DNA of 7,213 nt from Candidatus Nanopelagicales bacterium (GTDB taxonomy: Bacteria > Actinomycetota > Actinomycetes > S36-B12), in the NCBI GenBank assembly GCA_023264215.1, contig JALQSY010000087.1, forward strand, positions 1 to 7,213, read 5' to 3'. This document shows, piece by piece, positions 6,739-7,213 of the stretch. The position numbers were made by a program, and so were the translations under genes. The notes beneath the pieces are model-generated. The model made no database searches. It worked only from the letters and a program-made list of their open reading frames with translations, and was not told the DNA's origin. Every line of letters starts with the position of its first letter. The stretch's first letter is position 1.

Positions 6739-7213
6739 GTGGACGGTGTGACCGACCTCGGTGGTGAGGTCTTCGAGATCGACACCCTCATGGGTGGCCA
6801 TGCGGGGATCACGGCGGGCTACCTGATCCGGTCGGATCGACCCTGCCTGGTCGAGACGGGCACGTCACTGTCGGCGCCGACCGTGGTCGATGCCCTCGGC
6901 CGGCTCGGCATCGGTCCGCAGGATCTGGCCACCGTGGTGGTGACGCACATCCACCTCGACCACGCCGGCGGGGTGGGCGATATCGCCGAGGCCTTCCCCC
7001 GCGCGCAGGTGGTGGTGCACGAGCGCGGCGCGCGGCATCTGGTGGATCCCACCAAGCTCGTCGCCAGCGCCCATCGGGTGTTCGGCTCGGTCATGGACGA
7101 GCTCTTCGGCGATCTCAAGCCCACGGAGTCCGAGCGCGTGATCGCACTCGGCGATGTGGGCACCATCGACCTCGGGGGCGGTCGGCGACTCGAGGCCTTC
7201 CATGCGCCCGGAC
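6739..7213 (+). CDS. Metallo-beta-lactamase-fold hydrolase, N-terminal part, runs off the window
   Basis: The first 158 residues of a metallo-beta-lactamase-superfamily hydrolase are present; the substrate is unknown. The fold begins with EVFEIDTLMGGHAGITAGYL and the strand-turn PCLVETG (36-41, equivalent to the usual IDTG). The metal-binding HxHxDH motif is VVVTHIHLDHAGGVGDIA, with H70, H72, D74 and H75. Further on are VVVHERGARHLVDPTKL (91-107) and FHAPG at the window edge, where the next metal-binding His (HAPGHT type) is expected just outside. The body resembles a widespread actinobacterial family annotated only as MBL-fold metallo-hydrolase, of glyoxalase-II-like architecture rather than a true antibiotic beta-lactamase. 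An in-frame TAG at 6697-6699 limits upstream extension. It is divergent from the minus-strand run and may be controlled separately. Confidence 0.93.
   Translation, partial: MDGVTDLGGEVFEIDTLMGGHAGITAGYLIRSDRPCLVETGTSLSAPTVVDALGRLGIGPQDLATVVVTHIHLDHAGGVGDIAEAFPRAQVVVHERGARHLVDPTKLVASAHRVFGSVMDELFGDLKPTESERVIALGDVGTIDLGGGRRLEAFHAPG

Noticed and set aside
6739..7213. MBL-fold gene as an antibiotic-resistance beta-lactamase
   Set aside because: The HxHxDH motif is shared by the whole superfamily. There is no signal peptide, and the flanking sequence matches the general cytoplasmic actinobacterial hydrolase type.

Overview
The window is GC-rich DNA (about 70% G+C by eye, strong G/C preference at third codon positions, many GTG starts). 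It carries an ordinary, densely packed housekeeping block. Every gene family and the gene order (TPR protein, NagD-type phosphatase, small protein, tlyA, NAD kinase, recN, then pyrG) point to an actinobacterium of the class Actinomycetes. As I recall it, this is the Rv1691-Rv1699 neighbourhood of Mycobacterium tuberculosis. The genus cannot be fixed from the window. I see no tRNA, rRNA, CRISPR array, insertion sequence or prophage, and no obviously foreign base composition.

Layout: positions 1-6619 are a continuous run of nine genes on the minus strand. In transcription order they are a short single-stranded-DNA-binding protein (6619-6266), a TPR protein (6214-5777), a HAD phosphatase (5763-4729), a coiled-coil protein with a lysine repeat tail (4732-4295), a 70-residue hypothetical protein (4294-4082), tlyA (4085-3291), nadK (3294-2398), recN (2401-605) and the first third of pyrG (590 to beyond position 1). 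A divergent intergenic region of about 119 bases (6620-6738) separates this run from a plus-strand metallo-beta-lactamase-fold hydrolase that begins at 6739 and leaves the window.

From the phosphatase to recN the genes are joined by 4-base overlaps (ATGA, CTGA, GTGA, GTGA) or abut directly (TAGATG), so they almost certainly form one translationally coupled operon. The products are biochemically mixed: phosphate-ester hydrolysis, rRNA 2'-O-methylation, NADP synthesis, double-strand-break repair and CTP synthesis. The link is probably growth-related co-expression rather than one pathway.

The observation most worth a second look is the tlyA start. The conserved N-terminus of the S4 domain is only recovered if translation begins at a CTG that overlaps the upstream stop codon and sits 6 bases after a GGAGG; the first conventional start codon is ten codons too late. 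Other points are the pyrG start, which has no Shine-Dalgarno sequence and sits next to a possible hairpin; the 12-base tandem repeat encoding the lysine-rich tail; an SSB without the usual acidic tip; and the direct recN-pyrG junction, which lacks the two genes found there in mycobacteria. I found no convincing undescribed multi-gene system.
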